Shown here piece after piece: positions 20,934 through 32,594 of a DNA stretch of 64,000 nt. The translations under genes were made by a program, and so were the position numbers. Positions within the stretch are counted from its first letter, which is position 1. Each line of letters begins with the position of its first letter. The stretch is taken from NCBI GenBank assembly GCA_029204225.1, contig CM055111.1, positions 191,001 through 255,000 of the forward strand. Direction: 5' to 3'. The stretch comes from Diphasiastrum complanatum (Eukaryota; Streptophyta; Lycopodiopsida; Lycopodiales; Lycopodiaceae). The notes below the pieces were generated by a model. That model had not been told where the DNA came from. It saw only the letters and a program-made list of their open reading frames with translations, and ran no database searches.

Positions 20934-21345
20934 ACCCCCCCCCTTTCTTAATCTGGATCCATGAATGCCTTGATCTTTAAACTAAGCGATGCACAAAATT
21001 TGTTATGTGCATCAATGCTCAATGCCTTGGTAAACACATCTACAATGTTGTCTTGCGTTTGACAGTACGTTAAGCTTATCTCTTTGTCAAGAACCTTACT
21101 CCTAACATAGTGCTATCGAATCTTAATCTGCTTACTCCTAGAGTGAAATATAGGGTTGGTCGATAAGGCAATAGCACTATGATTATCACAGAACATAATT
21201 GTTGGAGTGTACTAATTCAGACTAATGTCTGACAGTAAATTTCTCAACCAAATTGCTCTTTAATGGTTTTAGAAACAACAATGTACTCTACTTCTATAGA
21301 GGACAGAGCAACAAAGGTTTTCTTACGATTGTTCCAAGAGATAGG
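20934..21345 (-). pseudogene. copia RNase H fragment with polypurine tract
   Basis: The minus strand is the same domain as 61775-62170: SSIEVEYIV-type active-site surroundings, a CDNHSAIALSTNP-like segment, FHSRSKQIKIR-like, then a DKEISLTYCQT-like stretch. Several stops are present. The tract of nine C on the plus strand marks the 3' end. This lineage is distinct from elements A-D. Confidence 0.65.
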
Positions 21346-21356
21346 GCCGTTGTTGA

Positions 21357-21431
21357 GTTAATAAAAGGAGTTTAGGCCTTTTCGCGGGACTTTTAATGTC
21401 ACAAGGACTAATAGTCAAGTTATTGAATAAC
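21357..21431 (+). repeat. fragment of gypsy LTR (24851 family)
   Basis: TTAATAAAAGGAGTTTAGG and TTTTCGCGGGACTTTTAATG match 24968-25045 inside the LTR at 24851-25702. Only about 75 bp are present. The 21432-21530 stretch is short and without features, apart from CACTACGCAAAAAA near 21453, which I could not pair with an opposite terminus. Confidence 0.6.
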
Positions 21432-21530
21432 ACAATGAAAGCAATAACAAAAAAAACACTACGCAAAAAACTAGTGAAGAAATGAGTTCAACCACACTCT
21501 ATTTAAAGCATTTTTTTGGATTCAAGTTTG

Positions 21531-21595
21531 TGTGGCAGTGCCATGGCAATTATTGCCACGAGCGGCATAGCCACGCATGGCAGTACCACGCGTCG
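21531..21595. repeat. cluster of GCCACGCGTGGC-like palindromes
   Basis: TGTGGCAGTGCCATGGCA, TTGCCACGAGCGGCA and AGCCACGCATGGCA lie side by side. Similar clusters occur at 34131-34195 and 51841-52215. The region to 21885 is otherwise AT-rich, with no gene. Confidence 0.5.
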
Positions 21596-21885
21596 AAAAA
21601 AAAAATTGTTTTTTAATGATGTACTCTAATGGCCTGCAAGGTAACAAAATGCAAATTTTTTTGTGCCCACGGCCTGCAAGGTGTCAAAATGTAATTGTGT
21701 GCAAAAAAAAAACATTACTTTAGTGATTAAAAAAAAGGGTGAGAGTTTATTTATAAAATATAAAAATTTAAATGTCTTGTCTCATTCTTTTAAGGACAAG
21801 TGAAAGTGAGACAAGACATTTAATTTTTTTATTTTAGAAAACTTTTAAAATAATAAGACATTAAATTTAAGTAATTTACATCGCA

Positions 21886-22212
21886 AACCAAGGTCTCGGT
21901 GCCCCTCTCGAACACTAAAAGGTACAGACTCAGTTGTTGGACTTCTCCCATTTTCGATGCTCATGCATCCCATCTCACTCATGCGGGAGGGCGTGAGGGA
22001 GGAATGCTCGGCCCCCGGCCTATGCCAAATCGATGCCAAGATGGAGGAGGGGTGCATCGTGGGTGGTGGCCCGGTCGGGCGTCCCTAGACCGGGGACGAG
22101 TGTGCTCCACCGCAACGCATCCCACAAGGCGCCCCCAGTGGGGCTGGGAGCACTCTGACAGCCGCACCTCATTGGACATCCACAGTGCGCCGGGTCTGTT
22201 TAATTGGTGTGT
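21886..22212 (-). other. internal transcribed spacer 1 (rDNA fragment)
   Basis: This GC-rich stretch stands out from the AT-rich surroundings and adjoins the 18S 3' end in the position and orientation of ITS1. It contains runs such as GGTGGCCCGGTCGGGCGTC. I see no convincing 5.8S beyond 21886. Confidence 0.7.
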
Positions 22213-22553
22213 CAATGATCCTTCTGCAAGTTCACCTATGGAAACCTTGTTACGACTTCTCCTTCTTCTAAATGATAAGGTTTAATGAACTTCTCACAAC
22301 GTCAATGGCGGTGGACCAGCGTCGCAACAATATGAAAACTTCACTGGACCATCCAATTGGTAGGAGAGACGGGCGATGTGTACAAAGGGCAAGGACGTAG
22401 TCAATGCGAGCTGATGACTTACTAGGGATTCCTCATTGAAGATCAATAATTGCAATGATCTATCCCATCACGATGAATTTTCAAAAGATTACCCAGGCCT
22501 ATCGGCCCAGGTCATAAACTCGTTGAGTTTATCAGCGTAGCAGCGGCCAAGAA
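22213..22553 (-). rRNA. 18S rRNA 3'-end fragment (degenerate pseudogene)
   Basis: The plus strand reads CAATGATCCTTCTGCAAGTT and CCTTGTTACGACTTCTCCTT, later GTGTACAAAGGGCAAGGACG and AATTGCAATGATCTATCCC. This is the reverse complement of the last roughly 340 nt of nuclear 18S rRNA. Many sites that are CG in plant 18S appear as CA or TG, and small deletions are present, so it is a dispersed, methylated, non-functional copy. Homology stops near 22553; upstream 18S is absent. Confidence 0.9.
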
Positions 22554-22920
22554 CACTTTCATTCTTCATTAATAAAAACATCCTTAGAAAATGCTTTAGT
22601 GAGGAAATTCTTCTAGAAAGTAAGAAACTACCACATCTATGTTCTAGAAAATAGTCCTACAGACTTGCAACTCCTCATGTACCTAAATGACTATTGCATG
22701 CCTGATCCATAACATTCCCAATTCGTTTTGAGACACACGCACAAATCCATGAGATAGAGTTCCGAGACAAAGTTTCTAGTCCTAGAACATCCACGATCTT
22801 GAACATCCTGGATCGCATTCCACTACAACTCAAGTTTGAGCACACATTGTCCTTGATTGGTCTTGTTAGAAGTCTAAACCATTAAGATCCATCATTACTA
22901 ACACATAAGCAAATATCAGT
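22554..22920. other. no gene recognised
   Basis: No coding motif, LTR boundary or repeat is visible between the rDNA fragment and the gypsy-like gag. Confidence 0.4.
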
Positions 22921-24780
22921 ATGTTGTCTTATACAGCAGGGCAGACCACTATGACATCCACCACTATTGCATCAACAAATGTCAACGCTACTACAAAAAT
23001 GATGCTCAATGAGTTTGAGAAACTCGGGAAGAGAAACTCGGGAAGAACCAGCAGAAACAGATGGAAAAGTTGCAGTCGCAATTTGATGAGAAGGTCAAAG
23101 CATTGAAAGATTTCCATGGAAAAGCGAACAAGGAATCTGAAAAGTTTGTGAAGACTTTTTCGACCAAGGAAAATGTCTAGTGTTCTATTTGTACAGGAAA
23201 TCACACAGTGAATGAGTGTCCTCAATTGGAAAAATGAATGGAAATCAGTGTATGCCATTTGTGTAATTCGCCTGATCATGAGATTGCTTTTTTCAACTTC
23301 AATCCTCGAATAGTTCAGCAACAATATGCCCAAATGGGATATCGAGGACCACAGTATGGAGGAAATCCAGTAGCCAGACCTCGACAATCTGCCCTTGGAT
23401 ACCCGGAATGTTTAGCCTTGTCTGTCCCACCAAAGTACTCCGCTCCTCCTGCCAATATGATGGAACCAAAACCGTACAGAAGTGCTAAGCAATGGAACTA
23501 TGGTAATGACCAAAAAGGTGGATCTTCAGAACAGTATGCTATTTATGTTGTCGCGCAACAACAAGCATCTAGAAACCGGACCAGAGCACTGTTTGGATGC
23601 TTTGCATGTGGAGAAAACCACAAAGTTGTATAATGTCCAAATAAAGAAAAATTTCTATCATTTTGTCGTGACTGTGGTTATGGCCATTGCTATAAAGACT
23701 ATCCAGCAAGACCGAAGCCACCACCAGCTACAACTCTCCTGTAAATTTGATAACAATCAAGCGAAGACTAGTAGCTCAGAATAAATCAAGTATACCCTTG
23801 ATGGTGGTCACCAGAGCATAGAAGCAGAAAGAACCAGTAGTGGATCTAGTACCTGCTGATTCTATACCATTAATAGATATATCAACAGCATCTAGAGTCT
23901 ATCCAAATCTTCATGCAGAAAAAAGAAGATATCAGAATATGAGGTAGTGGATTAAACATCTACAAGAAGAAGAGGAGCTTGAAGCTGCTAAAGCAACAAC
24001 CAAAGTTCGTTCTTCACCATTGCAGCCACCAAGAAATTCATGTACAAATATGAATGATCAGTTGCATCATCATGAAGAACCCTTCAAAATGACTGAACCG
24101 AAATTGTCGCAAATAGAACTACTCATGAATATTTTATCTAGTAAGATTAATATTTCATTGGGAGAGTTTCTGAAGTTGGTGCCAAAAGCAAAAGAAATCT
24201 TAGCACAAAAAAAGTTAGCTCGAGTAGAACCAGAAGTCCATCAAGAGCCACTTTTTTGTGTAGGATTTGAAGACTCTAATGAAGTACTCCATGTCAGAGC
24301 AGCCTGGGAAAGTGAACAAAAGAATATCACTCTGCCGATACAGCATAGACAATTTCCTAAGGAAGCAGCTGTGATAGATGGTGGTTCAGGAGTTAATCTG
24401 ATTTCTACAAAGCTATGTGCAAAATGGGGCCTTACAAAGATCAGGCCTGCAACTTTTTCCATTAAGCTAGCTGATCAAATGACAGTTCATCTGTGACGAT
24501 GGTTGAAGATATATCTTGTCAGAATCGCGGGAGTACAGTTCGTCATTACTTTCATAGTAATGGACTTACCAGAAGCACCAAATGTCTACCGAGTCCTATT
24601 GAAATGTACATGGTTACGAGTTGCGCAATAATTCATAACTGGGATACCAGAAAAATCACTTTTGAAAATCGTGAACGTGCAGTCAAAGTTGATCCTTGCC
24701 ACATAATTCGGATTTTCATATTGCCCAACTCGACTTTATGGAGAAGGTGTAGTACCATTGAATAAAGATTCATCGCGAAG
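22921..24780 (+). pseudogene. Ty3/gypsy gag-protease remnant
   Basis: Broken frames encode several zinc-knuckle-like motifs (CSICTGNHTVNECP near 23180; CFACGENHKVV then CPNKEKFLSFC near 23600-23660). They are followed by a retropepsin at 24020-24496 with AAVIDGGSGVNLIS, then a C-terminal segment (VITFIVMDLPEAPNVYRVLL in another frame). This resembles the gag-protease of plant gypsy elements whose active site is IDGGSGVN. RT, RNase H and integrase, expected next, are missing; an LTR follows within 100 bp. Confidence 0.75.
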
Positions 24781-24850
24781 CTAATAAAAGTCCCCAATAA
24801 CTGCATCTCGTAGGTGTCGTGGGACCACCACCAGTTTTGGTGGTGGATAC

Positions 24851-25702
24851 TGTTGGAGGGTTTGCGGATCCCAAGACAACCCTAACCCTAGTTACTAAGT
24901 GAGAGGGATTTGGCACCCTACGTGTGTAAGTCCAACCCGATGATTACGTAGTTATTTGATAATTAGAAAGTCAATAAAAGGACTTTAGGTCTTTTTGCGG
25001 GACTTTTAATGTCGCAGGGCCTAAATGTCAAGTTAGTGAATAAAGTTGGGTTTTCCTCCAATTTGGATGGTTCCCACTCTTTTTTAAATTTGAATAAGTA
25101 GGGAGGCAGAAATGGACCAATAGGATTCAGAGGCCAGGGTCCTCCTCTCTACTATAAAAAGGGACCAACTCGAGTTCCTACACATGTTCATTTCCTCATT
25201 TCAATAAAGCAGATTGATTCTCTTGTGAGATGGATTAATGAATGTCCTTGCTCTCTATCACTTTTCCTCCATCTCTTATGTTTTATTTGGATTTTGCTAA
25301 TTGTTGGATCTGATTGTTATTGGGATTGCATGTTATTCTACTTTTATGAGAGAGAAGAGAGAGAAAGAGTAAGCTATCTTGTTGTGGATCTAGTGTTAGT
25401 GGATGTAGTGTTAATGCTTAAGGTTAATGGATGTTAGAGTTAGATGTGAGTCTTCCATTCATGCTAAAATCTGAACTATACTATCGCTCTCATGGGAACG
25501 AATCTACACATGACAACTAACTTCATCTCGTTGATGCTAGATTGACTAGATCTTGGATTGAGGTTAGGCAAGAAACCCACTACATAAATATAGTATGCAC
25601 AGTTACTAGAAATATAGTATGCGCATTAACTGTGACTACTATGGCATTCACCTGAGATTAAATGTGATACGAAAAATTGAATTGAGTATCATATCAGAGA
25701 CA
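24851..25702 (+). repeat. gypsy LTR with promoter-like signals
   Basis: It starts TGTTGGAGGGTTTGCGG and ends ATCAGAGACA, about 852 bp. It is followed after three bases by a TTGGCGCCC primer-site-like sequence. Inside are TATAAAAAG at 25153-25161 and AATAAA at 25203-25208, plausible TATA box and polyadenylation signal. A fragment of the same LTR is at 21357-21431. Confidence 0.6.
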
Positions 25703-25705
25703 TTT

Positions 25706-25714
25706 TTGGCGCCC
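25706..25714 (+). other. primer-binding site, TGGCGCC type
   Basis: TTGGCGCCC lies three bases after the LTR end. TGGCGCC-type primer sites are used by several plant gypsy lineages, and this differs from the tRNA-iMet sites of the copia elements here. Confidence 0.5.
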
Positions 25715-25741
25715 AAGCTTTGAAAATAACAATGGAAAGAA

Positions 25742-26940
25742 GACCAAGATCTACAGTTGAGTCTGTGATTCTTTACAAGGAGAAAGATGACGTTGATAAC
25801 TAGAAGCGAACAAAATATACGAAGAATTCATGGGTTGCATCCATCATCAAAGGACAATTTTTGACAAAAGAAAGGGACAAAGATGATATACAAATCTTAT
25901 TGGAAAACAAAAATTTTGGAGTTGAAGACTACTCCCAGAGGTTACTCTATATCAAAAGTTTTAGTACAGCATGTAAAAATGCATTCAAAAATAAAAGTAC
26001 AACATATCAATCCTCATGATCATCGGAAATGTAACTGTAAGTATATCAAAATGTATGCACTCTACTTCAATCATAGGTGTTTTTTGATTGATGCTCTTCA
26101 GATTACGATTTAAATTATTCAACGTTTTTTTCTTTCAGATTTATATCCATCAAACATAAGTGAATGGGAGCTAGCACAATCACTTGTAGGAATATTGGAT
26201 GTGATTCACTCTAATGTTGCAAAGCTACAATACATAGGAAGAAGTCCAAAGGAACTTGCATATAGTGGTATATATTTTTATGAATCTTCATAAATATCAC
26301 AAACGGATGGAGGTTTCGACAAGCTTTGCAATTCCATTGCCTAGTTTTCAGAGTGATGAGTGGCCTACTCCTGATAGTATTGTTTTTGAATCCTTCAGAT
26401 GCAAGCTACTCATTAATGCTAGAAATGCCGTGAAGATAAGTATGGGTTCAAAAATTGTTCACCTAAGTTGGTTTATCTCATTGCAATTCTTGCAAGTGAT
26501 TGTGCTAGCTACCATTTACTTATGCATGATGGATATAAATCTGAAAGAAAAAAACATTCAATAATTTCAATTATAATTCGAAGAGCATCAATCAAAAAAC
26601 ACCTATGATTGTAGTAGAGTGCATATGTTTTGATACACTTATAGTTACATTTTCGATGATCATGAGGATTGATATCTTGTGCTTTTATTTTTGAACTCAT
26701 ATATACATGTACTACTAAAACTTTTGATATCGAGTGACCTTCGGTAGTATTAAACTCCATAACTTTTGCTTTCCCAGAAATTTTGCATGTGATTTTTGCC
26801 CTTTTCTTCTGTCAAAAATTGCCCGTTCATGATGGATGCAATAATACCCATGAATTCTTTGTATATTTTGTTGGCTTCTAGTCATCAGTGTCATCTTTCT
26901 CATTGTGAAGAATCACAGACTCAACTGTAGATCTTGGTAT
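25742..26940. repeat. long inverted repeat, arms about 450 bp
   Basis: The left arm, 25742 to about 26195, starts GACCAAGATCTACAGTTGAG and ends near GCTAGCACAATCACTTG. It is matched in inverted order by 26480-26940. The spacer of about 285 bp has no identified domain. Both arms contain a similar broken frame with HINPHDHRKCN / DINPHDHRKCN and NHRCFLIDAL motifs, so the source was probably a coding sequence, which I do not recognise. A transcript through it could fold into a long hairpin. Confidence 0.8.
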
Positions 26941-27174
26941 CCTTGACATTTCGAAAGGTCATGTGGAATACATGAAGTATGGTAAATCGGAACTCAAAAA
27001 TAGTGTCTAATAGGTGACTCTTGCAATATTTCTGATAGGGCTTATATATTTAACTTAAATTATATGAACTATAGAATCAATAGCACACTTCTTGAAGTTT
27101 TGTAGACGATGTTGAAGACAAGCAAGTTTTTTCTAGGACCTATGGCAATATTTTTTCATGCACATTCTTTTTTA

Positions 27175-27407
<233 letters not shown>

Positions 27408-27512
27408 AAACCAATAGCAATTTATAAATTGACTACTTTTATTCTCTCTAACTTATCAAATTTAGGAGGTAAAAAGTCTCATAGTGTGAATATAGTCTCA
27501 ATTTATTTGGAT

Positions 27513-29115
27513 TTGTCTTGTCTTATAACACGTTGATTGACAATCTTATCGACAACATAAGAAATATCGATTTTTCATCATCTTTGGCATTAGACAAAGA
27601 TCTTGTTGATGATCATATTATTGATGTCACTAGTCACTACATACCTCGTGATGTGAAAGTTATGCATCTTTCCATTCTGCACGTCACTCACTCCACTACA
27701 CCTCACACAGACCTTTCCATGGATTCATTCCACAACATCACCACACATAGATTCTATTCATCCCATGACACCTCACATGAATTCTATTCATCCCACAACA
27801 CCTCACCCAGATTCTTCTATGGATTCTATTCATTCCACAATGTCACCACACATATAGTCTATCTATCTCATGACAACTGATATTGATTCTATCCATCCCA
27901 TGACACCTCACATCGATTCTATCCATCCCAAATCACCTCACATACCTTGTTGTAGAATCTCCTCTTCTTCTTATCCCATCTAGATCTACTCCATTAAAAC
28001 AAAGAACACGACTTGGACACATTTTGACAAGATTTGAAAATGAACAACCAAATTTACGTACTGTTGACTTATCCAATAATGTTTTAAATTCATTGACGGA
28101 GTCTCCTTTTTCTCCCTACTAGAAGCATTGGTTAAGCCCTTTGATAGAAAGAAATATTTATGTTGGCCTGATAGAGTACCACTACCATTATGTGGAACAT
28201 CAGTTTCATATTAGGCCATATGTAAATGATCAAGCCAAGTGAGCACTTTCCTAATGCATGATTGAGTTTTTTTTTTTTGACTAGCATTGATGTCCATTTG
28301 AATAGTGTTGTCGCATTAATGCCTTATGTAGGACCTCAATACAATTGGGGTGATTGGCATGCTCTATGTCGTCACCAATGGAGAATGCAGATTTATTGCT
28401 TGAATGCCAATGCTTGTTCTTTGAAAGAGTGACATATCCAAGGAGAGAATGTTTTGAAATCACATCATATATACATTGATGGGCATCCAAAAAAAACATG
28501 GCAATATTGATGCATATATAAATAGTTCCATTGCTCACCCTTCATTAACTAATTGTGCTTTTGAGGAACGCACCAATGGAAAGGAAGAATATTTTTCTAG
28601 GATTCACTCAAAAGGTACATATGTAATGGTATGTGCGATAAGGCCCATTAAATGTGGTGAAGAGTTGTTTATCAAATATAGCTTCAATCATCTTCTTCCA
28701 AGATGTGTACAAAAGGCTTTGAGCCAAACTCAAGCATGTACCTTGTGAATATCAAAATACATTTTATCTATTTAGTGAGAATAAGTTATGTTAAATGTCT
28801 AATAATTGTTTTTTTTTTAATTTCATGTTGCATGTCTTAATTTAAGATATGGTGTTTGATTTGTATGTCTTAATTTAAGTTTTAATTTTCATGAATGGTA
28901 ATCTTATATGTTAATTGATGAATATTTGTTTCTCATATTTTAAGTTCTATGAATCGTCGTCTAGCTGTAGTGATGATGACAACATTCACTCCATATCCAA
29001 AACAAGATTGGCATACAATGGGCCACACATAAATCAGCTATCACGTCGTGAGCATATGGGATTGAGAGCCATGATGAAAATAGATGAACAACAGCGTGCC
29101 AAAACAAATCAGCCT
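27513..29115 (+). repeat. SET-domain gene copy 1 (direct repeat unit)
   Basis: This segment is homologous to 31213-32795 over its whole length, starting at CTTATAACACGTTGATTGAC. It holds an N-terminal frame (27518-27880), a decapeptide repeat (about 27700-27945), SET-domain-like coding sequence (28060-28748) and a 3' frame (28915-29193: DDDNIHSISKTRLAY). Past about 29115 the two copies diverge, and copy 1 lacks the transposase that follows copy 2. Confidence 0.75.
28060..28748 (+). pseudogene. SET-domain-like protein, copy 1
   Basis: The C-terminal part is well kept in frame 28476-28748: NIDAYINSSIAHPSLTNC, then GTYVMVCAIRPIKCGEELF and IKYSFN. G-N-I-x-x-Y-I-N and K-x-GEEL-x-x-x-YS are the two SET signature blocks. 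The upstream part carries stops and shifts (for example TGA near 28240), so it is a pseudogene. SET proteins methylate lysines using S-adenosylmethionine; activity is not claimed. Confidence 0.65.
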
Positions 29116-29599
29116 CAACCTACTTCTACTTCTTTAGAATCAGATCAAGTGCTAAAAATGATTTTCGCATTCAAGGTGAAGTTGAAATCATGAACAACTT
29201 GACAATGAATAATGTCTATGAGCATCATGACGTGAAAGAATGCAATGAACATGATAGTGAATCATTTATTAGTGCTGAGGAAAAAAATTTGAGAGAAGAA
29301 TCAAACACTATTGGAGAGAGGGGGAGAATAAATGACGAACACGAATGAGAAACGAACTCAAACAAGAAACAAACGTGGAACGAACTTGAACATAAAATGT
29401 TCGTGCGCAACAGAATGAACTATACGACTCTCTCCGTAAGCATGACTACGCCTATCAGAATTAACAAAACTTTAGTGATGAAAATCACGATCATTCCACA
29501 GTTAACAGCCAAACATTAACAGATGAAGCGCCTAAAGAATAATTTGTCATGAATAGTAAGACAAATAATAATGTCATGAATACCAAAATGGGACTATTT

Positions 29600-31200
29600 A
29601 CATTGATAGACACCAAGTTTGAGCTATCTGGTGTGATGTTGGTCAATTATGATTACTCAATGAGCAATGACGAATAATTAGAACCAAAATTGAGTTGTCT
29701 CACATGTAAGCACTGCTTTCAAAGTTACATGAATGTAATAAACTTGAAATTACTCTAACTTGATTACTCGATGGACAATCTCAAGTGATAAGGGCCAATA
29801 TGTGATATCTCAAGTGATAGACAATAATTGTGAGCTATATCGCATGATAGGGGTCAATTCCATTGATAAGAGATAAAAAACAATCAATCTAAATGTACCA
29901 AACTCAATATTATTCAATTTTGATCACTCGATGAGCTAATTCGAGTGTTGAGGACCAGATTTGAAGTTTCTCACGTCTAGGAATCAAATTCAAATTTTTC
30001 TGAGTGATAAACATCAATATTTTAGCTATATTGAGTGACAATGGCATCAAATTTGAGCTATTTAGATGTTCTAAAGTTGAGATTCCTCTAATTTGATCGC
30101 CCAATGGAAAATCGCGAGTAGTAAGGTTCAAAATTGACTTATCTATGGTGATGGACATCAAATTTGAGTTATTTCATGTGATAGGGGTAAATCACGTTTA
30201 ACTTCACTAAAAGAAAAAGGCTTTTTGGGGATGCCTAAGGAGTAAGGTAAGAAACTGAAAACGGATAGGACCCAAAAAGCACCTATCATTGGAAAATGCA
30301 ACAAAAATCAAGAGTTACCTAGGCTGTGGCATATATATCCAACACGGATAGGTTATGGATGAGGTACAACTCGTATTTGTAGGATATCAATAGGACCATC
30401 ATCCTAAGAGTTAAACAAAGTGAGGGACAAAAGAGTGCACATTGGAGAGAGTGGAATGTTGTATAAGTCCAAGATCATCCCATAAATAGTACCCTTGAAA
30501 TCCAAGATCATCAAATGGGTGATTGACGTCAAATTTGAATTGTCTTGAGCTACTTAAATGTCCTAAAGTTGAGATTCCTCTGATTCGATTGCCCAATGGA
30601 AAATCTTGATTTATAAGGTCCAAAATTGACATATCTATGATGATGGACATTAAATTAGAGTTATTTTGTGTGATAGGGGTAAACCCCATCGAGAAGGGGT
30701 CAAAGTCGATCAAACTTAATATACTAGATTCGAAGCTAGTTGAGCCTAATCCCTTGATCAGCCATGTCGAATGATCAACACCAAAATCACACGTTAGGCA
30801 TCGAATTTGAGCTATTCCGAGTGATAGGTACCAAATTCAAGCTATTTCAATGTCTTGTAGTCACTATTCTAATGATTTTATCACTCAATGGACAATCTTG
30901 AGTGATAAAGGCAAAAAAATGCAACTATCTTGAGCAAATTTGAGCTATCTGATGTGATAGGGATCAAATGTCAACAATAATTGGGGCAACAAAATATACT
31001 AGATTTGAAACTAATAACTTGAGCCATTTTGGGCGATTAGAAAAAAAATTACACATTATATTAAGCTAATCATTTTTGTAATTGTAAAATGAAATTAGTA
31101 TCAACAGAGGTACATTTTGACTATTTAGTACTTTTCTTATCATACACATATTTGTAATTGTTTTGAAAAAAAAGTATAATGTTTCACTCTTACAGAATAA
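29600..31200. repeat. interspersed degenerate repeat block between the SET copies
   Basis: Phrases like TTTGAGCTAT, GTGATAGGGGTCAAA, TTGATCACTCGATGG and CAATCTCAAGTGATAA recur many times with variation. A longer unit of about 105 bp at 30089-30190 recurs at 30579-30690 with high identity. No gene is visible. The pattern is reminiscent of subterminal repeats of CACTA elements, but that is inference. Confidence 0.6.
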
Positions 31201-31395
31201 TACATCAGTGTCAATGTCTTATAGCACGTTGATTGACAGCCTTATCAACAAGATAAGAAATATTGATTTTGCATAATCTTTGGAATTAGACAAAGATCTT
31301 GTTGATGATTATATTATTGATGTCACTAGTCACTACACACCTCGTGATGTGAAAGTTATGCATCTTTTCATTCTGCACGTCACTCACTCCATAGA

Positions 31396-31640
31396 TCTTT
31401 CCATGGATTCTATTCATCTCATGATATCACCACACATAGATTCTATTCATCCCACGACACCTCACATGGATTCTATTCATCCCACAACACCTCACACAGA
31501 TTCTTCGATGGATTCTATTCATTCCACGATGTCACCAAACATATATTCTATCTATCTCATGACACCTGACATCGATTCTATCCATCCCACGACACCTCAC
31601 ATTGATTCTATCCATCCCACATCACCTCACATACCATGTG
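31396..31640 (+). repeat. 30-bp minisatellite coding a decapeptide repeat
   Basis: Units of GATTCTATTCATCCCACGAC plus ACCTCACATG encode DSIHPTTPHM-like decapeptides in the frame 31280-31720. The units vary (ISPH, SPNIYS). The same array, more decayed, is at about 27700-27945. It lies between the N-terminal segment and the SET-like domain. Confidence 0.85.
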
Positions 31641-31822
31641 TAGAATCTCTTCTTCTTCTTATCCCATCTAGATCTACTCCATTAAAAAAAAAGAACACGA
31701 CTTGGACGCATTTTGACTAGATTTGAAAATGGACAACCAAATTTACGTATTGTTGACTTATCCAATAATGTTTTAAATTCATTGACTGAGTCTCCCCTTC
31801 CTCCCTACCTAGAACATTAGTT

Positions 31823-32433
31823 AAGCACTTTGATAGAAAGAAATATTCATGTTGGCCTGATAGAGTACCACTACCATTATGTGGAACATCATTTTCATAC
31901 GGGGTTCATATGTACATGATCAAGCCAAGAGAGCACTTTCCTAATGCAGACTTGGGTTTATTCTCTTTGACTAGCATTGATGTCCCTTTGAATAGCATTG
32001 TCACATTAATGCCTTATGCAAGACTTCAATACTATTGGGGTGATTGGCATGCTCTGTGTCATCATCAATGGAGAATGCAGGTTTATGGCTTGAATGCCAA
32101 TGCTTGTTCTTTGGAAGAGCGGCATATGCAAAGAGAGAATGTTTTGAAATCACATCGTATGTACATTGATGGGCGTCTAGAAAAACATTGCAATATTGCT
32201 GCATATATAAATAGTTCCATTGCTCACCCTTCATTAACTAATTGTGACTTTGAGGAACACACCGATGGAAATGAAGAATAGTTTTCTAGGACTTCAAAAG
32301 GGACATATGTAATGGTATGTGCGATAAGGCCCATTAAATCTGGTGAAGAGTTGTCCATCAAATATAGCTTCAATCGTCCTCTTCCAAGATGTGTACAAGA
32401 GTCTTTGAGCCAAAGTCAAGCATGTACCTTGTG
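31823..32433 (+). pseudogene. SET-domain-like protein, copy 2
   Basis: The frame runs from about 31823 (RKKYSCWPDRVPLPLCG) through PNADLGLFSLTSIDVPLNSI (the GxGxF-type SET opening), YWGDWHALCHHQW, MYIDGRLEKHCNIAAYINSS, AHPSLTNCDFEEH, then after a stop at 32279-32281 GTYVMVCAIRPIKSGEELS and IKYSFNRPL. These match SET order: N-terminal GLG-F, a GN-x-x-x-YIN block and a GEEL-x-x-x-Y block. The canonical NHS is NSS here. The single stop and a nearby small indel make it a recent pseudogene, or a split gene with an unseen intron. Confidence 0.7.
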
Positions 32434-32594
32434 AATGTCAAATTAAATTTTATCTATTTAGTGAGAACAAGTTATGTTGAATGTCAAGTAATTGCTTTTT
32501 GTATATTTCATGTTCCATGTCTTAAGATATGGTGTTTGATTTGCATGTCTTGATTTACGTTTTAATTTTCATGAATGACAATCTTATATATTAA

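Noticed and set aside
21453-21466. CACTACGCAAAAAA as a CACTA terminus
   Set aside because: No inverted partner or matching subterminal sequence was found in the window.
21899-22285. 128-codon open frame in GC-rich DNA
   Set aside because: It covers ITS1 and the 18S end; the open frame is a by-product of GC-rich rDNA.
24880-24900. CCCTAACCCTAG as a telomere-box promoter element of a host gene
   Set aside because: It lies within the gypsy LTR at 24851-25702, so no host gene is implied.
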